Below are positions 1 to 6,699 of a stretch of DNA of 15,223 bases, in pieces; position 1 is the stretch's first letter; each line of letters opens with the position of its first letter. This DNA comes from Ruminococcus sp. UBA3665. Its GTDB lineage: Bacteria > Bacillota > Clostridia > Oscillospirales > Ruminococcaceae. The stretch is taken from assembly GCA_002373165.1 (NCBI GenBank), contig DFJS01000097.1, forward strand, positions 1 to 15,223. The letters run 5' to 3'. The position numbers and the translations under genes are program-made. The notes below the pieces were generated by a model. That model did not search any database. It saw only the letters and a list, made by a program, of their open reading frames with translations, and was not told the origin of the DNA.

Positions 1-33
1 TGCGACTCCCGTCCGGCTCGCGGCGGCTTTTCT

Positions 34-62
34 ATTATATCACATTTTGTTTCATTTGTCAA
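34..62 (-). promoter_or_regulatory. Sigma-A promoter, proximal member of a tandem pair reading out of the window
   Basis: On the minus strand TTGACA (62-57) and TATAAT (39-34) are separated by exactly 17 bases, a perfect vegetative promoter. Transcription would start near base 27 and leave the window to the left through a GC-rich stretch (about 1-27). With the second perfect promoter 101 bases upstream, this resembles the tandem promoters of rRNA or tRNA operons. The transcribed gene lies outside the window, so the target is inferred. Confidence 0.85.
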
Positions 63-134
63 GACTTTTTTCAAACTTTTTTGAAAATTTTCTTGGTATC
101 TTTTGCTTCCGGGCTTTCGTCCGACAGCTTTATT

Positions 135-163
135 ATTATAGCATGTTTTTCCACGTTTGTCAA
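135..163 (-). promoter_or_regulatory. Sigma-A promoter, distal member of the tandem pair
   Basis: On the minus strand TTGACA (163-158) and TATAAT (140-135) are 17 bases apart, again a full consensus match. It fires in the same direction as the promoter at 34-62. Its -35 lies about 20 bases downstream of the stop of the 52-residue coiled-coil gene, so read-through from that gene could add to its output. No ORF is visible between the two promoters. Confidence 0.85.
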
Positions 164-182
164 GCAGAAGAAATTTAATGAT

Positions 183-341
183 TCAGTCGTTTTTTTGTGC
201 AGTTTTACCATCATCTTCCAGAATTTTTTCTTCTGATTCCCGCATGACGGACTGTATTTTCAGAACCAGACGTTTCAGTTCTTCCTCCAGATCTGCCAGC
301 CGCGCCTGCGATTCATAGTATAATTCTTTATAATCGGGCAT
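183..341 (-). CDS. Small coiled-coil protein of unknown function (52 aa)
   Basis: I do not recognise a named family. The protein begins MPDYKELYYESQ and is almost wholly charged and helical, with a heptad-like leucine pattern over residues 10-40 (LADLEEELKRLVLKI) suggesting a short coiled coil. It has no signal peptide or membrane segment. An upstream in-frame ATG (368) would add nine residues, but GGAGG lies just before the ATG at 341, which decides the start. It is transcribed from a perfect promoter (387-415) in the spacer it shares with the divergent XRE regulator, so the pair is likely coregulated. Small proteins starting with a similar DYKELY motif are, from memory, recurrent beside XRE regulators in Clostridia; that is recollection, not proof. 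A partner or target of the regulator is a reasonable guess only. Confidence 0.7.
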   Translation of the reverse strand: MPDYKELYYESQARLADLEEELKRLVLKIQSVMRESEEKILEDDGKTAQKND

Positions 342-362
342 AATTTCCTCCAAAACTTCTGA

Positions 363-382
363 TTGCACTTATATAGGTGCAA
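363..382. promoter_or_regulatory. Palindromic operator candidate (TTGCAC...GTGCAA)
   Basis: TTGCAC (363-368) and GTGCAA (377-382) form an inverted repeat. The centre is also nearly symmetric, with one mismatched pair across the 20 bases. It lies where the minus-strand transcript from the promoter at 387-415 should start, a usual place for a repressor. The neighbouring XRE protein is the obvious candidate to bind it (inference). Confidence 0.6.
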
Positions 383-383
383 A

Positions 384-410
384 AATATTATAACATAAAG
401 TTATAATATT
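384..410. promoter_or_regulatory. Perfect 11-bp inverted repeat overlapping the divergent promoter
   Basis: Bases 384-394 and 400-410 are perfect reverse complements (core TATTATAAC / GTTATAATA) around a five-base centre. The repeat covers the -10 and spacer of the minus-strand promoter. It also contains a plus-strand TATAAT at 402-407 that could serve the XRE gene. It may be a second operator, or the symmetry may partly come from two opposed -10 elements. Confidence 0.6.
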
Positions 411-415
411 GTCAA
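387..415 (-). promoter_or_regulatory. Consensus sigma-A promoter of the small coiled-coil gene
   Basis: TTGACA (415-410) and TATAAT (392-387) on the minus strand are separated by 17 bases. Start of transcription is expected near 380, about 40 bases before the ATG at 341. Two palindromes overlap it, suggesting that this strong promoter is normally repressed. Confidence 0.8.
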
Positions 416-439
416 GAACTTCTTGAAAGGATTTTTCAG

Positions 440-670
440 ATGAATCATGAAATTGAAAAACGAATTGGCAATAATATTCGCCTTTTGCGCGAACAAAAAA
501 ATTTTACACAAGATTATCTTGCCTCTAAAATGCAGCTGAACGGCTGTGATATCACTCGGAGTGCCATTGCAAAAATTGAAGTCGGCCAGCGGCATTTATA
601 TGTGGATGAGATTATTCTTATTAAAGAAATATTAAATGTCAGCTTTGATGATATTTTCAGCATAAATTAA
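440..670 (+). CDS. XRE-family helix-turn-helix transcriptional regulator (76 aa)
   Basis: A single HTH_XRE (Cro/C1-like) domain fills the protein. Residues 8-66 contain the five-helix pattern: IGNNIRLLREQKNFTQDYLA gives helices 1 and 2, TRSAIAKIEVGQRH gives the recognition helix and the following turn, and the LKEIL-type helix follows. There is no sensory domain. An AAAGGA stands before the ATG. The gene diverges from a small coiled-coil gene, and the 98-base spacer contains two palindromes, the usual sign of an autoregulating repressor. It converges on argF with only about 40 bases between stop codons. It could be a housekeeping mini-repressor, a phage remnant, or the regulator half of a two-gene module. 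I see nothing tying it to arginine control. Confidence 0.88.
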   Translation: MNHEIEKRIGNNIRLLREQKNFTQDYLASKMQLNGCDITRSAIAKIEVGQRHLYVDEIILIKEILNVSFDDIFSIN

Positions 671-695
671 CCCCTGTCAGCTATTGGCAGAGGTT
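669..695. terminator. Weak bidirectional hairpin between convergent XRE gene and argF
   Basis: Bases 669-679 and 685-695 pair as an 11-bp stem with one C-A mismatch and one G-U pair, loop GCTAT. It begins inside the stop codon of the XRE gene. Neither side carries a strong run of T, so termination efficiency is doubtful. It is the only terminator-like structure near the end of the arg operon. Confidence 0.4.
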
Positions 696-711
696 ATTAT
701 ATGATTAAAAA

Positions 712-1626
712 TTACTTTTCTTCGGGGCACATCAGCTTGACCATGACAGCTTTCTGTGCGTGGAGACGGTTCTCTGCCTCGTCGAAAATTTCTTTTGCAT
801 GAGCCTCGAATACTTTTGCAGTGATTTCTTCTTCGCGGTGCGCCGGAAGGCAGTGCATCACCATTGCATCAGAATGCGCGGCCGCCATGATGTCATCATT
901 GATCTGATAGCCCTTGAATGCGATTTTGCGCTTTTCGATTTCGGCCTCCATGCCCATGGAAGACCATACGTCAGTAAGAAGCACATCGGCGTTCTGCGCC
1001 GCTTCAACAGGACTGTTCGTCATGGAAAAGCCCTTATAATCTTTTGCGAAATCGAGCACCTGCTGATCGGGCTGATAATCATCCGGACAAGCAATAGAAA
1101 CATCCATGCCGACTTTCAGACCGCCGACAATGAGAGAGTTTGCCATATTATTGCCGTCGCCGATGTAGCACATTTTCAGGCCGTCGAAATTTGCCTTATA
1201 TTCGCGGATGGTCAGCAGGTCGGCGAGCACCTGGCACGGATGGCAGAAGTCAGTCAGGCCGTTGATAATCGGAATCGAACCGTATTCAGCTAAATCCTCA
1301 ACTTCTTTCTGTGCGAATGTACGAATCATGATGCAGTCCAGATAGCGCGACAGCACACGGGCAGTATCCTGCACGGGTTCGCCGCGGCCAATCTGCAAAT
1401 CATTTGCGGACAGAAACAGCGGATAGCCGCCCAGCTGATACATGCCTGTCTCGAACGAAACGCGCGTTCTGGTAGAAGCTTTCTGGAAAATCATGCCGAG
1501 TGTTTTCCCTTCCAGCATACGGTGCGGAATATTATGTTTTGTCTGATATTTCAGCTTATCAGCCAGATTGAGTATATCAAAAATTTCCTGCTGGGAAAGA
1601 TCCAGCATTTTGAGAAGATGTTTCAT
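712..1626 (-). CDS. argF: Ornithine carbamoyltransferase
   Basis: Cytosolic enzyme joining carbamoyl phosphate and ornithine to give citrulline, the sixth step of arginine synthesis. The carbamoyl-phosphate loop STRTR is at residues 51-55. HPCQ is at 129-132, with SSMGME in the ornithine loop before the HCLPAHR motif (258-264) that holds the catalytic Cys. At 304 residues it is a normal full-length OTC. AGGAGG stands before the ATG. It is the last gene of the arg operon, 20 bases after the tubby-like gene. A catabolic role (arcB) is unlikely because it lies with the biosynthetic genes and no arcA or arcC is seen. No carAB is in the window, so carbamoyl phosphate must come from elsewhere. Confidence 0.97.
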   Translation of the reverse strand: MKHLLKMLDLSQQEIFDILNLADKLKYQTKHNIPHRMLEGKTLGMIFQKASTRTRVSFETGMYQLGGYPLFLSANDLQIGRGEPVQDTARVLSRYLDCIMIRTFAQKEVEDLAEYGSIPIINGLTDFCHPCQVLADLLTIREYKANFDGLKMCYIGDGNNMANSLIVGGLKVGMDVSIACPDDYQPDQQVLDFAKDYKGFSMTNSPVEAAQNADVLLTDVWSSMGMEAEIEKRKIAFKGYQINDDIMAAAHSDAMVMHCLPAHREEEITAKVFEAHAKEIFDEAENRLHAQKAVMVKLMCPEEK

Positions 1627-1646
1627 CTATCGAATCCTCCTGTAGA

Positions 1647-2120
1647 TTATTTATTCATTTCTCCGAAGCATTTGTCAGCCGCAACAGCGAACAGCGGAAA
1701 AAAATCATCAAAAGCATCGTCATCAAATACAAGTTTATAGACAAGATCGTTATTTACCAGTTTAGAAGTATCCAGCGAACCGATTTCGGCTTCATTTTTA
1801 TAAAGAATAAAATGTTTCTGATCTTTGCCTTTCAGTTCATAGATGCTTTCAACAGTTTCAAACTGAATACTTGGGTCAATAAACATGGATTTGCAAAGCA
1901 CTTTCATAAAAAAGCGGTCATTCAGCTGGATTTCGTACTCTGGTTTTTTTCCGTTGGAAGTACGTTTCATTGTATACAGCGTGTAACCGCTGGCATCGTA
2001 GAGGGTAGTAGTAGGGCTTCCGAATAATTTTCTTGTTTTTGTAGCATGATAGATTTCTCTTTCTTTGGTATCCGTAACGATATATTTTCCGGAGCCTTTT
2101 GATGTTACCAGCAATTCCAT
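1647..2120 (-). CDS. Conserved hypothetical protein, tubby/LURP-one-like (157 aa)
   Basis: The sequence is soluble and strand-rich: an N-terminal part with GKYIVTDTKEREIYHATK, then repeated short beta-like segments, each rich in aromatic and basic residues, and a hydrophobic C-terminal helix (DDFFPLFAVAADKCFG). This layout resembles the tubby-C/LURP-one-related fold (phospholipid-scramblase-like), but I rely on general pattern, not on a signature residue, so the assignment is tentative. There is no signal peptide. AGGAGG precedes the ATG. It sits between argD (18-base gap) and argF (20-base gap), so it is cotranscribed with them. No link to arginine metabolism can be read from the protein. 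Confidence 0.75.
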   Translation of the reverse strand: MELLVTSKGSGKYIVTDTKEREIYHATKTRKLFGSPTTTLYDASGYTLYTMKRTSNGKKPEYEIQLNDRFFMKVLCKSMFIDPSIQFETVESIYELKGKDQKHFILYKNEAEIGSLDTSKLVNNDLVYKLVFDDDAFDDFFPLFAVAADKCFGEMNK

Positions 2121-2138
2121 GATATCCCTCCTGCGTAG

Positions 2139-3302
2139 TTATTTTAAGACATGACAAAGAATCTCTGCCCCAGCCTTAAGCTCTTCTTCGCTGATTGTCA
2201 GCGGCGGCAGAAGGCGGACTCTGTCCTTGGCAGTCAGGACAAGCAGACCATTGGCAAGGCATTCTTTCAGCACATCGGAAGCTTTTTTGGTTTTCAGGGC
2301 GATGCCGATCATCATGCCCAGGCCGGAGACTTCCTGCACCTCGTCCAGAGCGGCAATCTGTCCGCGGAGGAATTTGCTTTTTTCCAGAATACCGTCAAGC
2401 ATTCCGGGCTGTTCGAGAGTTTCCAGCACTTTGACTGCTCCGGCGCAGACAACGGGATTTCCGCCGAATGTAGAACCGTGTGCACCAATGCCGAGCACAT
2501 CGGCACATTTTTGATTGGCCAGGCATACACCGATTGGCAGGCCGCCGCCGATTCCTTTGGCCAGGGTGGTAATATCTGCCTTGCATTGATAATGTTCTCC
2601 GGCAAGCAGTTTTCCTGTTCTGCCAACGCCGGTCTGTACTTCGTCGGCAATCATGAGAATATCTTTTTCATCGCAGATTTTACGAATTTCGGCAACGAAT
2701 TCCGGGTTCAGTGCCATAACGCCGCCTTCGCCCTGTACGTATTCTATCATGATGCCGCATACAGTATCATCCAGTTTGTCATGCAGATCGGCAATATCAT
2801 TTGCCTTGGCGAATTTAAAGCCTTCTGTAAACGGAAAGAAATAATTATGGAACACATCCTGTCCAGTCGCAGAAAGCGTTGTAATAGTTCTTCCGTGGAA
2901 GGAATTTACCAGCGTAATGATAGTATGTCTGCCTTTGCCGTAACGGTCAAAACTATATTTTCTGGCGATTTTGATTGCACATTCGTTGGCTTCTGCGCCG
3001 CTGTTGCCGAAAAACAGCTTTTGATAGCCTGTCATGGCACATAATTTTTCGGCAAGCATGGCCTGCGGCTGATGATAAAACAGATTAGAAGTATGCTGTA
3101 CTTTATGAACCTGTTCGCATACTGCCTCTGCCCAGGCATCATTGCAGTAGCCGAGCGAAGTCGTTCCGATGCCGCTTCCAAAGTCGATATATTTTTTGCC
3201 GTCTGCATCATAACAGGTTGCCCCGTAGCCGTTGACGATGACAACATCATTCCGTCCGTAAGTGGGCATGATATGCAGATTTGTCTGTTCGATTGTACTC
3301 AA
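2139..3302 (-). CDS. argD: Acetylornithine aminotransferase
   Basis: PLP-dependent class III aminotransferase converting N-acetylglutamate 5-semialdehyde to N-acetylornithine with glutamate as amino donor. From a TTG start at 3302 the protein has 387 residues, typical for ArgD. The phosphate-binding segment GNSGAEAN is at residues 99-106. The PLP-ring Asp in IADEVQ is near 220 and the Schiff-base Lys in TLAKGIGGG is at 249. The ATG at 3374 would add 24 residues with no family counterpart, and GGAGA lies just upstream of the TTG, so I choose TTG (a second TTG one codon upstream is equally possible). It follows the DUF3592-like gene by 43 bases, the second-widest gap in the operon after the one before argH. 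Like other ArgD enzymes it might also act on succinyl-diaminopimelate. Confidence 0.96.
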   Translation of the reverse strand: MSTIEQTNLHIMPTYGRNDVVIVNGYGATCYDADGKKYIDFGSGIGTTSLGYCNDAWAEAVCEQVHKVQHTSNLFYHQPQAMLAEKLCAMTGYQKLFFGNSGAEANECAIKIARKYSFDRYGKGRHTIITLVNSFHGRTITTLSATGQDVFHNYFFPFTEGFKFAKANDIADLHDKLDDTVCGIMIEYVQGEGGVMALNPEFVAEIRKICDEKDILMIADEVQTGVGRTGKLLAGEHYQCKADITTLAKGIGGGLPIGVCLANQKCADVLGIGAHGSTFGGNPVVCAGAVKVLETLEQPGMLDGILEKSKFLRGQIAALDEVQEVSGLGMMIGIALKTKKASDVLKECLANGLLVLTAKDRVRLLPPLTISEEELKAGAEILCHVLK

Positions 3303-3345
3303 CAAATTTCTCTCCTTTATTCTGATAATCTTAATATAAATCCAA

Positions 3346-3759
3346 TCAATGATACTGTATCCGCAAAACCGCATAGGCTGCCAGAATGCCGATGCCGGCC
3401 GTCAGGCAGAGAGTTTTCCGGAACTGGTACCGGCTTCCGTTCCGGATTTCAAACAAATCCGGCCTGGATTTTTCATAGCAGATGCTGATAACATCGCCGA
3501 TTCTGTAAGCATACTGCCATTCCGGAACAAAATTCCGTGCCGTGGATTTCTGTTCCCCCTGCGGCGTGTGATAGCGCACCACTGGTGCAAATAAAAACGC
3601 TTCGCTGTGTTTCTGAAATACTTTCTGTGAGGCACTTCCGACAACTTCGCCGTCTGTTATCACTGGTTCCCGGATTGCTTTGTGCCGTTCCGGAATCCAT
3701 GCGGCAGCGATGCAGAGAATGCCGGCAATTACAGGCAAAAATTCCAGAATCCAGATCAT
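3346..3759 (-). CDS. DUF3592-like membrane protein (137 aa)
   Basis: A hydrophobic helix at residues 3-21 is followed by an extramembrane strand-rich domain with APVVRYHTPQGE (about 58-69) and YRIGDVISICYEKSRPD (about 85-101). A second hydrophobic helix lies near 115-133. The Y/A-P-V-V-x-Y, G-D-x-[IV]-x-I-x-Y and P-x-x arrangement between two membrane helices matches the DUF3592 family as I know it; no function is established for that family. The ATG overlaps the argB stop in ATGA, so its translation is probably coupled to argB. argD follows. It most likely sits in the cytoplasmic membrane; the topology of the middle domain is not decidable here. Confidence 0.75.
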   Translation of the reverse strand: MIWILEFLPVIAGILCIAAAWIPERHKAIREPVITDGEVVGSASQKVFQKHSEAFLFAPVVRYHTPQGEQKSTARNFVPEWQYAYRIGDVISICYEKSRPDLFEIRNGSRYQFRKTLCLTAGIGILAAYAVLRIQYH

Positions 3760-4628
3760 TTGAACTGTGTGCCAAGGCCTTCGTTTGACAAAATTTCAAT
3801 CAGAATTGAATGCGGCACTCTGCCGTCGATAATGGCCGTTTTCTTGACACCGCGACGGACAGCTTCGACACAGCAGTCGATTTTCGGAATCATGCCGCCG
3901 GAAATAATGCTGCGTTTTTTCATGAACGGCACTTCGCTGACGTTGACGGAAGAAATCAGCGTGCTGGGGTCATCTTTATCGCGGAGCAGTCCGGCGATAT
4001 CCGTCAGCAGAATCAGATTTTCGGCCTTGAGTTCAGCGGCAATTCTGGAAGCGGCAGTATCCGCATTGATATTATATGCCTGTCCTTTTTCATCACAGGC
4101 GACTGTGGCAATGACAGGAATCACATGATTATTCAGCGCATCCGTAATAGGTTTGGTATTGACCTTGGTAATTTTGCCGACATAGCCGAGATCTTCATCA
4201 TTTTCGCCGTAAGCGCGTTCGGCAAGAATCATTTTTTCATCCAGACCGCAGAGTCCGACTGCCTGACCGCCTTTCAGCCCCAGGAGCGTTACAAGTTCCT
4301 TATTGACTTTTCCGGCGAGCACCATCTTGACCACATCGATAGTATTTTCGTCAGTATATCTCAGACCATTGATAAATTTGCTTTCGATGCCCAATTTTTT
4401 CAGCATATCGCTGATTTCGGGGCCGCCGCCGTGCACCAGAACAATTTTCATGCCGACGAGTGTCAGCAGGACAATATCACTCATGACAGCCTGTTTGAGT
4501 TCTTCGTTTGTCATGGCATTGCCGCCGTATTTGATAACGACAACTTTATCATGATATTTCTGGATATACGGCAGAGCATCATTCAGAACCTTAGCTCTGA
4601 CCTCGTTGGAAATATTAATTTTCTCCAT
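3756..4628 (-). CDS. argB: Acetylglutamate kinase
   Basis: Cytosolic amino-acid-kinase-fold enzyme phosphorylating N-acetylglutamate, the second step and normally the controlled one in the acetyl-cycling pathway. KYGGNAM (33-39) and HGGGP (66-70) are nucleotide/phosphate loops, NINAD (186-190) and LLTDIAGLL the substrate and ATP side. At 290 residues the length is normal. An N-terminal helix (about 8-25) precedes the kinase core, and the C-terminus reads VPHSILIEILSNEGLGT; both are features of the arginine-inhibited hexameric kinases, so feedback inhibition by arginine is likely (family knowledge plus inference). GGAGA lies 7 bases before the ATG. It follows a 99-residue unknown gene by 12 bases and overlaps the next gene by 4 bases. 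Confidence 0.97.
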   Translation of the reverse strand: MEKINISNEVRAKVLNDALPYIQKYHDKVVVIKYGGNAMTNEELKQAVMSDIVLLTLVGMKIVLVHGGGPEISDMLKKLGIESKFINGLRYTDENTIDVVKMVLAGKVNKELVTLLGLKGGQAVGLCGLDEKMILAERAYGENDEDLGYVGKITKVNTKPITDALNNHVIPVIATVACDEKGQAYNINADTAASRIAAELKAENLILLTDIAGLLRDKDDPSTLISSVNVSEVPFMKKRSIISGGMIPKIDCCVEAVRRGVKKTAIIDGRVPHSILIEILSNEGLGTQFK

Positions 4629-4640
4629 CTCTTTCTCTCC

Positions 4641-4940
4641 TTACGGATAAATTTTCTGACTGTGTTCCAGTTCAGCGCATTCCTGAGGAGAAATATAAAT
4701 TTCCGCACTCAGGGACAAATCATTCTGACAGAATTTTTCTTTTTTCAGCAGTTTCAAAATTTGACAGGCCATTTTTTCTGCATATTCAGTTTCCAGCCAG
4801 ATACACAGTTCTGAACTGCTGATATCATAGCCGTTATCGGAAACAAGATGATTTGTAAATTCTTCAATCCGTTCCGGCAGAATATAGCACAAATCCGTAT
4901 CCGGATTTTCAAGCAGTCCGGCATTCAGTTTAATAATCAT
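4641..4940 (-). CDS. Hypothetical acidic protein (99 aa)
   Basis: I do not recognise the family. The protein starts MIIKLNAGLLENPDTDLCYILPERIEE, is acidic, and alternates strand- and helix-like segments ending in KIYP, suggesting a small single globular domain. No signal peptide or membrane helix is seen. The frame is open upstream to an ATG at 5006, which would overlap the preceding gene by 53 bases; I prefer the ATG at 4940, 13 bases after that gene's stop, though only a weak GGGGTGA precedes it and a GTG three codons upstream is possible. It forms a two-gene insert with the CxCxxC protein between argJ and argB, the only gap in the operon that holds two non-arg genes. Confidence 0.7.
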   Translation of the reverse strand: MIIKLNAGLLENPDTDLCYILPERIEEFTNHLVSDNGYDISSSELCIWLETEYAEKMACQILKLLKKEKFCQNDLSLSAEIYISPQECAELEHSQKIYP

Positions 4941-4953
4941 CGTCTGCACAGGC

Positions 4954-5436
4954 TCACCCCGGATAGTCGTTTTCTTCTTGGAGTACCCACGGCATATGGA
5001 ATTCAATTTCCATCTGCATGACGGGTTCAGGAAAGTTATCTTCTATGAGTGCGCCGCCGTTCTCGAATCCGACTTTGTAGCCCTCTGCAATCTGATAAGT
5101 GTTTTCTGTCTCCCATCTGTAGGCAGTCTCCCCTTCCGGAACCCATGGGGAATTACCCTTCAGGACTTTTCCGCAGATGTGACAGAATCCGCCGTAGAAT
5201 ATGTTTTTCTTGTCATCTTCCGCGCAGTTGACAAAGACTTCGGCGGATTTTTCCGGCGAAACGCCGATTTCTTCAAAAAACTGCTTTACTTCTTCCGGAA
5301 AAGAATCAACAGCTTTCTCGAAATTCCGGCAGCCGGAACAGGTACAGCCGTCTGTCAGCTTTTCGGCAGTCTGATAGAATTTCCTTGTTTTCTCCGTATC
5401 AATTTCGAGAAGATAACGCCCGAATACAAACTGCAT
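4954..5436 (-). CDS. Conserved hypothetical protein with CxCxxC and CxxC motifs (160 aa)
   Basis: The N-terminus MQFVFGRYLLEIDTEKT leads into CTCSGC (residues 31-36, Cys 31, 33, 36). Further Cys follow at 71, 85 and 88 (CHIC). The spacing suggests a bound metal such as zinc or, less likely, an iron-sulfur cluster. The C-terminal half has strand-like PEPVMQMEIEFHMPWVL. I recall similar unnamed proteins from Clostridia but can give no function; a CbrC-like family is one possibility I cannot confirm. An ATG at 5475 lies inside argJ, but the ATG at 5436 begins one base after the argJ stop (TAA-g-ATG), pointing to translation by termination and re-initiation, and it gives the natural MQF start. 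Confidence 0.78.
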   Translation of the reverse strand: MQFVFGRYLLEIDTEKTRKFYQTAEKLTDGCTCSGCRNFEKAVDSFPEEVKQFFEEIGVSPEKSAEVFVNCAEDDKKNIFYGGFCHICGKVLKGNSPWVPEGETAYRWETENTYQIAEGYKVGFENGGALIEDNFPEPVMQMEIEFHMPWVLQEENDYPG

Positions 5437-5437
5437 C

Positions 5438-6682
5438 TTAACTTCTGTAATCGCCGTTGATTCTGACATAATCATATGTCAAATCGCAGCCCCATGCCAC
5501 GGCAGAGCCTGCGCCGTTTCCGATGCTGACGGATACGAGAATTTCTTCTTCGGAAAGAATTTCTTTTGCTTTTTCTTCGGAAAATTCCACACCCGCGCCG
5601 TTTTTGCAGACTTCGATACTGCCTTTCGGCGAACTCATGGACACATCCACCTGATTGATATCAAATTCTGCCGGAGCATAGCCGACTGCACAAAGAATTC
5701 TGCCCCAGTTGGCATCTTCGCCGAAAATTGCGGCCTTGAACAGACTCGATGTAATCACAGATTTTGCCACAATTTCGGCAGTTTTATCATCAGAAGCACC
5801 TGTGCAGATACATTCGATCAGTTTCGTTGCACCTTCGCCGTCACGCGCCATCATTCTGGAAAGATTCATCAGAACAGCATACAGCGCATCTTTGAAGATT
5901 TCAAAATTTTCATCTGCTTTATGAATTTCCGGATTTCCGGCTTTTCCGTTTGCCAGAATACAGATCATATCATTGGTAGAAGTATCTCCGTCCACGCTGA
6001 CACGGTTGAGTGTGACAGCAACCACATCTTTCAGAGCCTGTTTCAGCATTCCGGAGGAAACAGCACAATCCGTTGTCAGAAATGTGAGTGTTGTTGCCAT
6101 ATTCGGATGAATCATGCCGCTGCCTTTGAGCATACCGCCAAGACGGCATGTTCTGCCGCCGACTGTAAATTCAACAGAGACTTCTTTCGGCTGTGTATCA
6201 GTTGTCATGATAGCGTGAACAGCTTCGGTATTGCCGTTATGGCTCAGGCCTTTTGCGAGTTCAGGAACGCCTTTTTCGATCGGCTCGATAGGAAGCGGCT
6301 GACCGATTACGCCGGTAGAAGCGACAATAATATCTTCTGCTTTAAGATTCAGTGCATCGGCGGCGAACTGACACATTTTTTCAGCCTTTTCGATTCCGTC
6401 CGCATTGCAGGTATTGGCATTCACGGAATTGACGATCACTGCCTGAGCCGTGCCGTTTTCCAGATGCTTTCTTGTCACAGTAATCGGCGCACCCTGCACT
6501 TTATTTGTTGTATACATTGCAGCCGCCGTGCAGGGCGATTCTGAATAAATCAAAGCGAGGTCATTTTTATCAGGGCTGCCGTTCGCTTTGATGCCGCAGT
6601 GAATACCATTTGCCTGAAAGCCTTCTGCCGCACAGACTCCGCCTTCGACAAACTGAAAGCCTTTAAATTCTTTTTGATTCAA
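5438..6682 (-). CDS. argJ: Glutamate N-acetyltransferase (ornithine acetyltransferase), ArgJ
   Basis: Moves the acetyl group from N-acetylornithine to glutamate, closing the acetyl cycle; bifunctional members also make acetylglutamate from acetyl-CoA. The precursor self-cleaves before the nucleophilic Thr in KGSGMIHPNMATTLTF, here between Ala196 and Thr197. ASTGVIGQPLP (about 121-131) and GEDANWGRI near the end are other family motifs. The 414 residues are full length. The start is TTG with GAGGTG seven bases upstream; no better ATG exists. Because no argA or argE is present in the operon, a bifunctional ArgJ would complete the pathway, but sequence alone does not settle this. It sits 17 bases after the EcsC-like gene. 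Confidence 0.97.
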   Translation of the reverse strand: MNQKEFKGFQFVEGGVCAAEGFQANGIHCGIKANGSPDKNDLALIYSESPCTAAAMYTTNKVQGAPITVTRKHLENGTAQAVIVNSVNANTCNADGIEKAEKMCQFAADALNLKAEDIIVASTGVIGQPLPIEPIEKGVPELAKGLSHNGNTEAVHAIMTTDTQPKEVSVEFTVGGRTCRLGGMLKGSGMIHPNMATTLTFLTTDCAVSSGMLKQALKDVVAVTLNRVSVDGDTSTNDMICILANGKAGNPEIHKADENFEIFKDALYAVLMNLSRMMARDGEGATKLIECICTGASDDKTAEIVAKSVITSSLFKAAIFGEDANWGRILCAVGYAPAEFDINQVDVSMSSPKGSIEVCKNGAGVEFSEEKAKEILSEEEILVSVSIGNGAGSAVAWGCDLTYDYVRINGDYRS

Positions 6683-6699
6683 AACAATACACCTCTTTA

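Noticed and set aside
760..1293. Plus-strand ORF opposite argF
   Set aside because: It is antisense to a clear argF with all active-site motifs, has Cys/His/Phe-rich composition typical of antisense translation and no ribosome binding site.
2151..3044. 297-codon plus-strand ORF opposite argD
   Set aside because: It mirrors codon bias of argD on the other strand; the product resembles no protein and lacks a start signal.
3810..4814. 334-codon plus-strand ORF opposite argB and the 99-aa gene
   Set aside because: Long but antisense to a certain gene, rich in Phe, Ile and Asn, no domain recognisable; a shadow of argB codon usage.
5921..6544. 207-codon plus-strand ORF opposite argJ
   Set aside because: Antisense shadow rich in Cys and His without a ribosome binding site.
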